Part shown: piece after piece, positions 1 to 8,888 of the stretch | How positions within the stretch are numbered: the stretch's first letter is position 1 | How the letters are laid out: each line of letters opens with the position of its first letter | NCBI GenBank assembly: GCA_963729115.1 | Contig: CAVSMR010000024.1 | Span: 62,001-126,000 of the forward strand | DNA length: 64,000 nucleotides | From: Actinophytocola sp963729115 | GTDB lineage: Bacteria > Actinomycetota > Actinomycetes > Mycobacteriales > Pseudonocardiaceae | Reading direction: 5' to 3' | Position numbers and translations under genes: made by a program | Notes under the pieces: model-generated | Databases searched by the model: none | What the model saw: only the letters and a program-made list of their open reading frames with translations | Told to the model about the DNA's origin: nothing

Positions 1-254
1 CTCACGGACACCGGGGCCTTGTCGTTGTTGCCCAGCAGCTCGTCCCAGTTGCCGTAGAACTCGAAGTTCGTGTTCACGGCGAGCGCGAGCGCGCACACGA
101 TCGACACCTGGGTGACCATGATGGCGCCCAGTCTGCCCAGGACGGGGCGCACGCCGCGCCGCGACAGCCGCGGCCAGAGCCACACCGTGGCGGCGACACA
201 GGCCACCGCCAGCACGATCACCGTGTACTCGAGCGACTGACTGGTCAGCCCCAT
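1..254 (-). CDS. Esterase-family (alpha/beta-hydrolase) membrane protein, N-terminal part
   Basis: Only the first 84 or so codons are present; the gene runs off the left edge. It begins at an ATG (252-254) with GGGAGA about nine bases upstream. The protein starts MGLTSQSLEYTV and has one clear N-terminal hydrophobic segment (about residues 9-27), a short basic stretch, a second hydrophobic segment (about 41-60), and then an NFEFYGNWDELLG-type sequence. This N-terminus resembles Streptomyces membrane-anchored putative esterases whose catalytic domain follows the membrane segments; that domain lies outside the window. The gene is downstream of and co-directional with the PhoX gene but separated by 260 bases, so it probably has its own promoter. 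Confidence 0.55.
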   Translation of the reverse strand, partial: MGLTSQSLEYTVIVLAVACVAATVWLWPRLSRRGVRPVLGRLGAIMVTQVSIVCALALAVNTNFEFYGNWDELLGNNDKAPVSV

Positions 255-475
255 GCGCCCACATCTCCCGTCACCCTCGTAAGGGTTCTTGCCTTCTTAA
301 CGGCCGCCTAAGGCACAACGGACGGCTCTGGACAATGGTCACCGGAGAAGACGGGCACACCTGCGCAACGGATACCTGAGCGACTCAGTTCTTACCCAGC
401 TCTTGCCACATCGTTTCCCCGGCGTGATGTGGGGAAGGGGCGCGCGGCCGTGGACGGGCCGGAGAGCCCGCGGGA

Positions 476-492
476 CGGGGAGCCGGTCCCCG
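476..492 (-). terminator. Small hairpin after the PhoX gene
   Basis: CGGGGA (476-481) pairs with TCCCCG (487-492) across a five-base loop, about 20 bases past the PhoX stop codon. The stem is short and has no T-run, so this is a weak candidate. Confidence 0.3.
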
Positions 493-514
493 CCCCACGA
501 GTCCCCGACGTCCC

Positions 515-2587
515 TCAGATCCCGATGTCCCGTCCGTCCTCGCGCCACACGCTCACCACGGAAGGCCGGACCAACTCGCCTTCCCCGTCCGGCCATTGCG
601 ACGCGGGCTTCTCCACACTCGCCCCGTCCACCTCACCCGGGTGCTGCACCGCGACCATCACCCGCCGCTCCTGCACGACCGGCCCACAGGTCTCGGCCCC
701 GGTGGGCACCGTCAGGAACTGCTTGACCTCACCCCGCCGTTCCCCGGCGGTCGCCACCCCGAACAGCCCGTCATGGCTGCCCAGCGCATTCCCGTCCGTC
801 GATATCCACAGATTTCCGTGCACATCAAAGGTGAGGTTGTCCGGGCAGGAAATCGGGCTGACCTGGTCCTTGGGGAATCCGCCGAAATAGGTGGCCGGGT
901 CCTCCGGATCACCGCAGACGAGGAAGAGCCGCCAGCGGAAACGGTCCGCCGCCGGATCGTCGCCCCGCTCGCTCAGCTCCAGGATCTGCCCGTGCTTGTT
1001 CCCGTTCCGCGGATTGACCTCGTCGGCCGGAGCCTTGCCGGTCTTCCCCCGGTCGCTGTTGTTGGTCAGCGCGATGTACACCCGCCCCGTGCGCGGGCTG
1101 GGCTCGACATCCTCCGGCCGGTCCATCTTCGTGGCGCCCACCTTGTCGGCGGCGATCCGGGTGAAGACGTACACCTCTTCCGCCGTCATCCCCGGCACAT
1201 ACGAGGTGTCTCCGCTCGCCAGCGGAATCCACTCCCCCGACCCGTCGAACGCGCCGTCCTCCGGCAGCTTCCCGGAGCCGTCGATCTCCCCCGCGCTGTC
1301 ACCGCTGAACTTGGCGGCATACAGCGTGCCCTCGTCCAGCAACGTCCGGTTGTGCTCCCGCGCGGCCCGCGTATTCCCCCGCTTCATCCGCTTGTGGGAG
1401 ACGAACTTGTAGAAGTAATCGAACTTCTCGTCATCGCCCATGTACAGGACGGGCCGGCCATCGGCCGTCAGCCGCGGTTCGGCGGCCTCGTGCTTGAACC
1501 GTCCCAGCGCCGTCAGCTTCCGCGGCGTCGCGTCCGGGTCGTACGGATCGATCTCCACGACCCATCCGAACCGGTGCACCTCATTCGGCTCACGCGCCAC
1601 ATCGAAGCGCTGGTCGAACCGCTCCCACTTGCGCTGGCTCGCCCCGCCGGTGACCCCGTACCGCTTGAGCCGGGCGGCCGCCGTCGGCTCGGTGACGCTG
1701 CCCCCGTTGGCGAAGTACTGGTTGAAGTTCTCCTCGCCGGAGAGCACCGTCCCCCACGGCGTGATGCCGCCACCGCAGTTGTTGAGCGTCCCGAGGATCC
1801 GGGTTCCCTCGGGGTCGGCGGACGTCTTCAGCAGGTCGCTGCCCGCGGCCGGACCGCTGACCTCGAACGGCGTGGTGCCGGTGATCCGCCGGTTGAGCCG
1901 GTGCCGGGTCACCGCCGTCAGACGGCCGCTGCGCTGCTCCTCCTGTACGACCAGTACGGACAGCCCGTGCGCCGCCCAGCCGATCTCGGCCTGCTCCCGC
2001 GTCGGCGCCTCCGCGTCGTATCCGGCGAACATCAGCTGTTCGTCCGTGTACTCATGGTTGATCACCATCAGCTGCCGGTGCCGCTCGTCCGGCACGTCCA
2101 GCACGGCCATGTAGTCGTTGTTGTAACCGAACTGCCCCGCCTGCGCCTTCGCCGACTGCCGGTCCGGATCGAAGGCCGGCGCCCCCCGCAGAATCGGGTC
2201 ACCCCACCGGATGACGACGTTCTGGGCATGGCCCTCGGAGACGACCACCGCGTCGGCCGTATTCGGCGGCACGGTCGCGAAACGCAGCCCGCGCGCCGCC
2301 CGGTGGCCCTTCCCGCCGCGGGATTCCCGGCCGCGCCCCTGCGCCGCGACCGCCGGTGGCGCCACCGCCCCGTCCACCACGCCGCCGGCCGCCGCCGCGA
2401 CCGTCACGACCGCGGCGGCCCGCACCATCGAACGCCGCGACAGCGCGCCCGCGATGACATCGCCGACATAGTCGTTGCCGCTCACATTCGGCGTCTCATG
2501 GAAACAGGCGTCACCACAGCGGTACCGGCACGTCATGGCCGAACGCCCGCCAGGATGCGAGCCGATCAGCGGCAGGAACTTGCGCAC
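515..2587 (-). CDS. PhoX-family (DUF839) Tat-secreted phosphatase
   Basis: A 690-residue protein of the PhoX/DUF839 family, calcium- and iron-dependent alkaline phosphatases that release phosphate from organic phosphoesters outside the cell. The GTG start at 2587 is five bases after GAGGGGGA. A twin-arginine motif (SRRSMV, residues 50-55) precedes an Ala/Val-rich hydrophobic stretch, so export of a folded metalloenzyme is expected. Family motifs seen are NNCGGGITPWGT (the Cys corresponds to the iron-ligand Cys of characterised PhoX), LSGEENFNQYF, YMGDDEKFDYFYKFVS and RPEDVEPSP near the C-terminus. The frame is fully open. A possible PHO box lies about 110 bases upstream. Substrate specificity cannot be read from sequence, and some DUF839 proteins are not proven phosphatases. 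Confidence 0.88.
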   Translation of the reverse strand: MRKFLPLIGSHPGGRSAMTCRYRCGDACFHETPNVSGNDYVGDVIAGALSRRSMVRAAAVVTVAAAAGGVVDGAVAPPAVAAQGRGRESRGGKGHRAARGLRFATVPPNTADAVVVSEGHAQNVVIRWGDPILRGAPAFDPDRQSAKAQAGQFGYNNDYMAVLDVPDERHRQLMVINHEYTDEQLMFAGYDAEAPTREQAEIGWAAHGLSVLVVQEEQRSGRLTAVTRHRLNRRITGTTPFEVSGPAAGSDLLKTSADPEGTRILGTLNNCGGGITPWGTVLSGEENFNQYFANGGSVTEPTAAARLKRYGVTGGASQRKWERFDQRFDVAREPNEVHRFGWVVEIDPYDPDATPRKLTALGRFKHEAAEPRLTADGRPVLYMGDDEKFDYFYKFVSHKRMKRGNTRAAREHNRTLLDEGTLYAAKFSGDSAGEIDGSGKLPEDGAFDGSGEWIPLASGDTSYVPGMTAEEVYVFTRIAADKVGATKMDRPEDVEPSPRTGRVYIALTNNSDRGKTGKAPADEVNPRNGNKHGQILELSERGDDPAADRFRWRLFLVCGDPEDPATYFGGFPKDQVSPISCPDNLTFDVHGNLWISTDGNALGSHDGLFGVATAGERRGEVKQFLTVPTGAETCGPVVQERRVMVAVQHPGEVDGASVEKPASQWPDGEGELVRPSVVSVWREDGRDIGI

Positions 2588-3207
2588 ACTTCCCCCTCAG
2601 TAAGGCTGCGGAACGCACGACGGCGTCCGGTTCGCGATTCGCGAGGTGCGATTCGCGGTGACGCTAAGGGGGCCGCCCCGCCGTATGACGACGCAAACAT
2701 GAACTCCCGGCGAATCCCGGGATACGACAGGCCCGCGCGGCACCGTACGGGCGGTCAACAGGCTCTTGGGGAGGGTCAGGACGGCCCGGGGAGAGGGCCC
2801 GGGGAGGGGGCCTGAGGAGAGCCGGGGAGTCGGTGCGTATTGTCCGGGGCACACGATGCGTACGGTCAGGGCCGGTCGATGGGTACCGGACGGTCCGTGG
2901 GTACGTCCCGTCGGGGAAGGCCGTACGGACTGCCGTGGAGGTTTTGCGGACGGCCGAGGAGGTTCTGAGACGCCGCGGAGGCGGTACGGACGGCCGCACA
3001 ACGCCGTACGCAGGGCGAACGCACCCGGGCCAGGCCAACCAAAACCCTCCGCCCCGGCAACACCCCCGGATGGCCCACCACACAAGGCGCGGGGTCCCAC
3101 GATGAGGCCGGTGTCGGCCGCTACCCTTACGTATCCGTCCTGGTCAGGGACATGTCTGTGCTTCACGGACATACGCCGCACCCACCACACGCAAGAGAGG
3201 TTCGCCG
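2588..3207. other. Divergent intergenic region without a recognised gene
   Basis: 620 bases between the PhoX gene (leftward) and the vWA gene (rightward). It holds both promoters. From about 2845 to 3010 it is crowded with short GTACGG and CGGACGG words in both orientations. Two gcgattcgcg copies lie close to the PhoX start (about 2634-2658). Open frames here have no recognisable family, no convincing ribosome site and overlap each other, so I do not call a gene. Confidence 0.6.
2694..2715 (-). promoter_or_regulatory. Possible PhoP-binding PHO box upstream of the PhoX gene
   Basis: Read on the minus strand, two adjacent 11-base units, ATTCGCCGGGA and GTTCATGTTTG, resemble the tandem GTTCA-type direct repeats bound by PhoP in Streptomyces. 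The second unit keeps GTTCA exactly; the first matches weakly. The position, about 110 bases upstream of the phosphatase start, suits phosphate control. The call rests partly on the function of the downstream gene. Confidence 0.35.
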
Positions 3208-4884
3208 ATGGGCATTCGGAGTCTGCTGCGCAACGCTTTCGGTCGCTCCAAGGCGACCCGTGAAGAAACCGGCGCGGCCCCGAGCGGCGCCGACAAGCCG
3301 GAGTCCGCGACCATCCCGGAGGCTCGCGAAGAGTCCGTCCCGGCCGCCACCACCCCGGAAGCCGAGGTCCCGGCCGCGCGAACGGCCCCTAAGGAGACCC
3401 CCGACACCGACCCGGCACCGACGACCGCGACGCTTCCGGCACAGGGCGGCCCGGCGGACCGGGGCGACCGTGCGGCGGAGACCTCCACGGCGCGGGCGGA
3501 CGAAGCCGCGGCCGAGGCCCCCGCGACGGCCGAGCCGTCCGCCGCCGAGCCGGTCGCCGCTGAGCCGTCGGCCGTCGAGGCGACCGAAGCAGTCGAAGCG
3601 ACCGAAGCGGCCGAGAAGCCCACCGCGGACACCGCCAAGGACAAGGCCACCGAGGACAGCGGCAACGACAAGGACGAGCCCGCGGCGGTCGAGCCCGCGG
3701 AAGAGGCCTCCACGGCCGCCCCGGCCACCTCCGGCACCGTCTCCGACCTCGTGAGCCAGGCCTTCGACAACCCGGGCCAGGCGTCGGCGGCTGCCTCCGA
3801 ACCGGCCGCCGAGTCCACGGAGCCGAAGCCGGAGCCCGAGGCGGAGCCGGTGGCCGAGGCGAAGGTGACGGCTGAGGCGGACGTGACGGCTGAGGTCGTG
3901 GCCGAGCCGGTGGTGGAACCGGTGACGGAGCCGGTGGCCGAGCCCGCGGCGGAGGCCGTCGCAGAGCCCGAGGACAAGGCAGTGGCCGAGGCCAAGGCTG
4001 ACGCCAAGGCGGTTGCAGAGCCGGCGGCCACCCCCGAGCCGGAGGCCGCCCCCGAGCCCGTGGCCGAAGCCGAGGCGAAGGCCGAACCCGCCGCAGAGCC
4101 GGTGGCCGAGCCCGTGACCGAGCCGAAGCCCAAGGCAGAAGACCAGCCCAAGGCAGCGGACGACGCCAAGGCCGCGGCCTCCCTCCCCACCACGGCCCCC
4201 GCGCTCCTCAGCCTCTACAAGTCCGCCGCCGCCACCCTGGACAAGCACGGCCTCGCCACCCAGCGCGCCGCCGTCTACCTTGTCCTCGACCGCTCCGGCT
4301 CGATGCGCAACTACTACAAGGACGGCACGGTCCAGAACCTCGCCGAGCAGGCCCTCGGCCTCGCCGCGCACTTCGACGACGACGCCACCGTCCCCGTCGT
4401 CTTCTTCTCCACCGACATCGACGGCACCGCCGAGATCGACCTCACCAACTACGAGGGCCGCATCGCGGAACTGCACGCCGGTCTCGGCCACATGGGCCGG
4501 ACGAACTACCACTGGGCCGTCAACGCCGTCATCGAGCACTACAAGAAGTCCGGCTCCACCGCCCCGGCCTTCGTCATCTTCCAGACCGACGGCGCCCCGA
4601 CCTCCAAGCCGGCCGCCGAGAAGGCGCTCTGCGAGGCGGCCGGGCTCCCCCTCTTCTGGCAGTTCATCGGCTTCGGCGACCCGGACGCCAAGGGCTTCGA
4701 CTTCCTCCGCAAGCTCGACGACCTGGCCGTCCCGGAGAAGCGCGTCGTCGACAACGCCGGCTTCTTCCACGCAGGCCGCGACCCGCGCGGCCTCTCCCAC
4801 GACGAGCTCTACCAGCAGCTGATGGTCGAGTTCCCCGAGTGGCTCGCCGAGGCCCGCACCGCGGGCATCATCAAGGACAACTGA
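3208..4884 (+). CDS. vWA (TerF-type) domain protein with long Ala/Glu/Pro-rich region
   Basis: 558 residues; ATG at 3208 with AGAGAGG about eight bases upstream. Residues 1-15 (MGIRSLLRNAFGRSK) are basic. Residues about 20-325 are low complexity, dominated by AEP, EPVAEP and AEAK repeats, probably disordered and strongly acidic. The C-terminal 230 residues form a von Willebrand A domain of the kind linked to tellurite/stress (Ter) proteins, with the metal-binding DRSGS motif at residues 361-365 and FQTDGAPTS as a later metal-site motif. vWA/TerF proteins are thought to assemble metal-dependent protein complexes; no enzyme activity is expected. No other ter genes are adjacent, so the partner is unknown. 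The frame is intact. Confidence 0.85.
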   Translation: MGIRSLLRNAFGRSKATREETGAAPSGADKPESATIPEAREESVPAATTPEAEVPAARTAPKETPDTDPAPTTATLPAQGGPADRGDRAAETSTARADEAAAEAPATAEPSAAEPVAAEPSAVEATEAVEATEAAEKPTADTAKDKATEDSGNDKDEPAAVEPAEEASTAAPATSGTVSDLVSQAFDNPGQASAAASEPAAESTEPKPEPEAEPVAEAKVTAEADVTAEVVAEPVVEPVTEPVAEPAAEAVAEPEDKAVAEAKADAKAVAEPAATPEPEAAPEPVAEAEAKAEPAAEPVAEPVTEPKPKAEDQPKAADDAKAAASLPTTAPALLSLYKSAAATLDKHGLATQRAAVYLVLDRSGSMRNYYKDGTVQNLAEQALGLAAHFDDDATVPVVFFSTDIDGTAEIDLTNYEGRIAELHAGLGHMGRTNYHWAVNAVIEHYKKSGSTAPAFVIFQTDGAPTSKPAAEKALCEAAGLPLFWQFIGFGDPDAKGFDFLRKLDDLAVPEKRVVDNAGFFHAGRDPRGLSHDELYQQLMVEFPEWLAEARTAGIIKDN

Positions 4885-4913
4885 CCGCTCCTCCACCCCC
4901 GTTACGACACCTC

Positions 4914-4954
4914 ACCGGCCGCGGCCGGGCCCCCGCGGCCCGACCGCGGCCGGT
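4914..4954 (+). terminator. GC-rich hairpin after the vWA gene
   Basis: A 16-base arm at 4914-4929 pairs with 4939-4954 with one mismatch across a nine-base loop, 30 bases after the vWA stop. There is no T-run, as is common for actinobacterial terminators. Confidence 0.6.
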
Positions 4955-5156
4955 GTCATGTGCCCACACGAGAGGCCACGCGCGGAGTGAGCCGCAGACC
5001 CCTCCGCGCGGCAGGCCCCCGCCCTCCTCACCACAAGAGGCGAGCCCCCGCCCCGCTCCCTAGGCTGAATGGGTGAAGCGCTCCGTTTGATCCGGTTGCT
5101 CCCGGTGTGGGCGGCTGGGGGGCCGGGGTGGCCGTACCAGCCGAGCGAGGCGGGTC

Positions 5157-6740
5157 GTGATGAGTGACGCGAGCCAAGAGGGAGGCCCCGCTACCCCTCC
5201 CCGTTCCCGTACTCCCCGTTGGGCCGCGCGGACGGAGCCGGATCCGCGGCGCTGGTGGGGGCTCGTGGTGATTGCGATTGCGCAGTTGATGGTGGTGCTG
5301 GACGCGACCATCGTGAATATCGCGTTGCCGTCGGCCCAGCGGGACCTGGGGATGTCGGACGCGAACCGGCAGTGGGTGATCACCGCGTACACGCTCGCGT
5401 TCGGCGGGCTGCTGCTGCTCGGCGGGCGGATCGCCGACCTGGTGGGACGCAAGAAGACCTTCATGATCGGGCTGGTCGGCTTCGCCATCGCGTCCGGGCT
5501 GGGCGGTGCGGCCACCGGGTCCGGGCTGCTGTTCGGGGCGCGGGCGCTACAGGGCGCCTTTGCGGCGCTGCTGGCGCCGTCCGCGCTGTCCTTGCTGACC
5601 ACGACGTTCACCATCGGAAAGGAACGGAGCAAGGCCTTCGGGGTCTACGGGGCCATCGCGGGCGGGGGCGCGGCCATCGGGCTGATCGCCGGCGGGCTGC
5701 TGACCGAATACCTGGACTGGCGCTGGTGCCTGTATGTGAACATCCCGATCGCCGTGCTCGCCCTCATCGGCGCTGCCGTCTTTCTGCATGACAAGCCCGA
5801 GCCAGGGCGCGTCTACCTGGACGCTCCGGGCGTGGTCCTGGGATGCGGCGGTCTGGTCGCGATCGTCTTCGGGTGCAGTGAGGCGCAGCCGCGGGGCTGG
5901 GGGGACGGGCTGGTCCTCGGGTTGCTGGTGGGGGGTGTGGTGCTGCTGGGCGTCTTTGCGTGGTGGCAGACGCGGGCGCGGCATCCCCTGCTGCCGTTGC
6001 ACATCGTGCGGGACCGCAATCGCGGCGGCGCCTTCCTGACCATGGCGCTGGCGGTCATCGCGCTGTTCGGGATGTTCCTGTTCATGACCTACTACCTACA
6101 GACCGTGCTGGGGTATTCACCGGTCAGGACCGGCGTGGCCTTCCTGCCGATGGTGGTGGCGATCGTCGTCGGCGCGACACAGATTTCGGCGCGGCTGCTG
6201 CATCGCATCCCGCCGCGGTTCCTGATGGTCCCGGGCGCCCTGCTCGCCTCCACGGGGCTCTTCACGCTGACGTTCCTGACGGCCGAGCCCGCGTACGTCT
6301 CGCATGTGCTTCCGGCCATGCTGCTCGTCGGCCTCGGCATGGGCCTGACCTTCATGCCGGTGATGGCGACGGCCACCTCCGGGGTGGCACCGCACGACTC
6401 CGGCGTCACCTCGGCGACCGTCAACACGGCACAGCAGGTGGGCGGTTCGATCGGTACGGCGCTGCTGAACACGATCGCGACCTCGACGAGCGCCGCGTAC
6501 ATCGCGGATCACCTGGCGGACGCGGCCCGGAAGAGCGGGGGCTCGGGGCTCACCCCGGCGGCGCGGGAGGCGATCGTGAAGAGCGGGGTGGTGGACGGGT
6601 TCACCGTCGCCATCGGGGTGGGGTCGGCGATCATGCTGCTGGCCGCTCTCGTCGCCGGACTGCTGGTCAACGGCCGGGCCCCGAAGCGCGGCCAGGCGCC
6701 GGCGGCGGACAGTGCGGCGTCGGCGGACGCGGCGGTGTGA
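5157..6740 (+). CDS. DHA2/EmrB-QacA family MFS multidrug exporter
   Basis: 527 residues (GTG at 5157, with an in-frame ATG immediately after; GAGGCGG lies just upstream). The length and hydrophobic pattern fit a 14-helix drug:proton antiporter. Seen are the early LDATIVNIALPSAQ motif (motif D1), the loop 2-3 motif RIADLVGRKKTF (motif A), the long motif-C-like glycine stretch GGGAAIGLIAGGLL in helix 5, and the following DWRWCLYVNIPI typical of the 14-TM family. The protein would export toxic or self-made small molecules across the plasma membrane. No TetR or MarR gene is adjacent, so the substrate and inducer cannot be inferred. The frame is intact. Confidence 0.9.
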   Translation: MMSDASQEGGPATPPRSRTPRWAARTEPDPRRWWGLVVIAIAQLMVVLDATIVNIALPSAQRDLGMSDANRQWVITAYTLAFGGLLLLGGRIADLVGRKKTFMIGLVGFAIASGLGGAATGSGLLFGARALQGAFAALLAPSALSLLTTTFTIGKERSKAFGVYGAIAGGGAAIGLIAGGLLTEYLDWRWCLYVNIPIAVLALIGAAVFLHDKPEPGRVYLDAPGVVLGCGGLVAIVFGCSEAQPRGWGDGLVLGLLVGGVVLLGVFAWWQTRARHPLLPLHIVRDRNRGGAFLTMALAVIALFGMFLFMTYYLQTVLGYSPVRTGVAFLPMVVAIVVGATQISARLLHRIPPRFLMVPGALLASTGLFTLTFLTAEPAYVSHVLPAMLLVGLGMGLTFMPVMATATSGVAPHDSGVTSATVNTAQQVGGSIGTALLNTIATSTSAAYIADHLADAARKSGGSGLTPAAREAIVKSGVVDGFTVAIGVGSAIMLLAALVAGLLVNGRAPKRGQAPAADSAASADAAV

Positions 6741-6956
6741 GGGCGGGGCGGGAGCACGCCTCCGGGGCGCGGGGCACGGGCCGGGCACGTACGGGCGAGG
6801 CCCGGGGGTCGGGCCCCGGCGGCCCGGTCCGTAGGGTGCGGTACGGGGCGGTGGCCCCCGAAAAGCACGCGCAGCCACCCCCACCCCGTCCAGTACGATA
6901 TTGACGTTCCGTAAAGCAAATCCTCACTCACCGTAGCGACTTGGGAGCAGCCGGCA

Positions 6957-8684
6957 ATGGCTCGACACCTCATCACCAGCGCCCTGCCGTACATCAACGG
7001 GATCAAGCACCTGGGCAACCTGGTCGGGTCCATGCTCCCGGCCGACGTCTACGCGCGGTACCTGCGCGCAGCGCGGGCACGAGGTCCTCTACATCTGCGC
7101 CACCGACGAGCACGGCACCCCGGCCGAGCTGGCCGCCGAAGGAGGCCGGGCAGCCGGTCGCCGACGTTCTGCGCCGAGCAGCACGACGAGCAGAAGGCGA
7201 TCTACGAGGGCTTCGGCCTCGACTTCGACCACTTCGGCCGCAGCTCGTCGCCGCAGAACCACGAGCTGACCCAGCACTTCGCGCGCAAGCTGCACGAGAA
7301 CGGCTTCATCGAGGAGCGGGCGATCCGCCAGGTCTACTCGGTCGCCGACGGCCGCTTCCTGCCCGACCGCTACATCGTCGGCACCTGCCCGCACTGCGGC
7401 TACGACAAGGCGCGCGGCGACCAGTGCGAGAACTGCACCCGGGTGCTCGACCCGACCGACCTGATCGACCCCCGCTCGGCGATCAGCGGCTCCAGCGAGC
7501 TCGAGGTCCGCGAGACCAAGCACCTCTTCCTGCTCCAGTCGAAGCTCGCAGCACGAGGTCGAGGCCTGGATCGACGGCAACGAGCGAGCGACTGGCCGCA
7601 CGCTGGCCTCGCTCCATCGCGCACAAGTGGCTCGACCGAGGGCCTGCAGGACCGCGCGATCACCCGCGACCTGGACTGGGGCGTGCCGGTGCCGGCCGAC
7701 ACCTGGCCGGAGCTGGCGGCCGAGGGCAAGGTCTTCTACGTCTGGTTCGACGCGCCGATCGAGTACATCGGCGCGACCAAGGAGTGGGCGGACGCCGACC
7801 CGGACGAGACCGCGACTGGAAGTCGTGGTGGTACGAGGCCGACGACGCGTCCGCTACACGCAGTTCATGGCCAAGGACAACGTGCCGTTCCACACCGTGA
7901 TGTTCCCGGCGACGCAGCTGGGCATCCGCGAGCCGTGGAAGATGGTCGACTACCTCAAGGCCTTCAACTGGCTGAACTACTACGGCGGCAAGTTCTCCAC
8001 CTCCCAGCAGCGCGGCGTCTTCACGGACGCGGCGCTGGAGCTGCTGCCGGCCGACTACTGGCGCTGCTTCCTGATCGCCAACGCCCCGGAGTCGGACGAC
8101 ACGTCCTTCACCTGGGAGCTGTTCGCCGCGCACGGTCAACAAGGACCTGGCCGACACCCTCGGCAACTTCGTCAACCGCGTGCTGTCCTTCTCCCGGAAG
8201 CGGTTCGGCGACGAGGTGCCCGGCGGGCGCCGAGGCCGGCGCGGCGGAGCAGAAGCTGGGCGAGGAGATCGCCGGCCTGCTGGCGGAGTACGAGGGCCAC
8301 ATGGAGGCCCTCCAGTTCCGCAAGGCCGCCGCCGCGCTGCGCGCCCTGTGGAGCGCGGGCAACGCCTACCTGGAGGAGAAGGCGCCGTGGCTGGAGATCA
8401 AGACCGACAAGGACGCGGCGGCGCTGACCCTGCGTACGGCGATGAACCTGATCCATCTGTACGCGGTCGTCTCCGAGCCGTTCATCCCGGCCTCGGCCAA
8501 GGCGATGCGGGGGGCGTTCGCCCTGGAGGACGACACCGCGGTGTGGGTCTCCCCGGAGGAGGCGAAGGCGCTGGCCTCGGTGCCGGCCGGGACGCCCTTC
8601 ACCGTGCCGCCGGTGCTCTTCGCGAAGATCACCGAGGAGGACCTGGAGTCCTACCGCGAGCGCTTCGGCGGCGCGGAGCAGTAG
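6957..8684 (+). CDS. metG: Methionyl-tRNA synthetase (frameshifted in this sequence)
   Basis: Charges tRNA-Met with methionine and is essential. The gene starts with MARHLITSALPYINGIKHLG, where YINGIKHLGN is the HIGH-type ATP site. A CPHCGYDKARGDQCENC knuckle provides zinc ligands, and YGGKFSTSQQRGVF is the KMSKS-equivalent (KFSTS is usual in actinobacteria). The anticodon-binding region ends at FGGAEQ. About 575 residues is normal. The family sequence moves between all three frames near 7065-7166, 7549-7625, 7812-7850, 8131 and 8221; the shifts cancel so the start and stop share a frame, but the literal translation is garbled. An essential gene cannot be this broken, so indel errors are the likely cause. 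It converges on the membrane glycosyltransferase-like gene, with a shared hairpin between. Confidence 0.93.
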   Translation: MARHLITSALPYINGIKHLGNLVGSMLPADVYARYLRAARARGPLHLRHRRARHPGRAGRRRRPGSRSPTFCAEQHDEQKAIYEGFGLDFDHFGRSSSPQNHELTQHFARKLHENGFIEERAIRQVYSVADGRFLPDRYIVGTCPHCGYDKARGDQCENCTRVLDPTDLIDPRSAISGSSELEVRETKHLFLLQSKLAARGRGLDRRQRASDWPHAGLAPSRTSGSTEGLQDRAITRDLDWGVPVPADTWPELAAEGKVFYVWFDAPIEYIGATKEWADADPDETATGSRGGTRPTTRPLHAVHGQGQRAVPHRDVPGDAAGHPRAVEDGRLPQGLQLAELLRRQVLHLPAARRLHGRGAGAAAGRLLALLPDRQRPGVGRHVLHLGAVRRARSTRTWPTPSATSSTACCPSPGSGSATRCPAGAEAGAAEQKLGEEIAGLLAEYEGHMEALQFRKAAAALRALWSAGNAYLEEKAPWLEIKTDKDAAALTLRTAMNLIHLYAVVSEPFIPASAKAMRGAFALEDDTAVWVSPEEAKALASVPAGTPFTVPPVLFAKITEEDLESYRERFGGAEQ

Positions 8685-8807
8685 ACCCGGCCCGCACCCG
8701 GGCACCGCTGCCGGCCGGAGCGCCGGAGCGGTAGGCCCGTCCGAGCCGAAGCGGCAGGCCCGTCCGAGCGCGCGCGTGACCGCGGCGCCGACAAGCTGAG
8801 GACCGCC

Positions 8808-8846
8808 CGCGCGCCCGTCCAGCCCTTGCGGCAGGACGGGCGCGCG
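8808..8846. terminator. Bidirectional hairpin between metG and the convergent membrane gene
   Basis: A 13-base perfect stem, CGCGCGCCCGTCC (8808-8820) with its complement at 8834-8846, and a 13-base loop. It sits between the ends of two convergent genes and can serve both. Confidence 0.7.
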
Positions 8847-8888
8847 CATGTCCGGGCGGCGGCGGACGGCCGCCGGGCGGGTCCTGGC

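Noticed and set aside
596..2815. 739-codon open frame antisense to PhoX
   Set aside because: Arg/Pro/His-rich translation typical of GC-driven shadow frames; PhoX on the other strand has clear motifs and a signal peptide.
3163..4896. Long open frame antisense to the vWA gene, Gly/Leu/Arg-rich
   Set aside because: It mirrors the AEP-repeat codons of the real gene; high GC keeps the opposite strand open. No family resemblance or ribosome site.
6957..8684. metG as a pseudogene
   Set aside because: All catalytic motifs are present, the total length is right and the gene is essential; indel errors explain the broken frame better.
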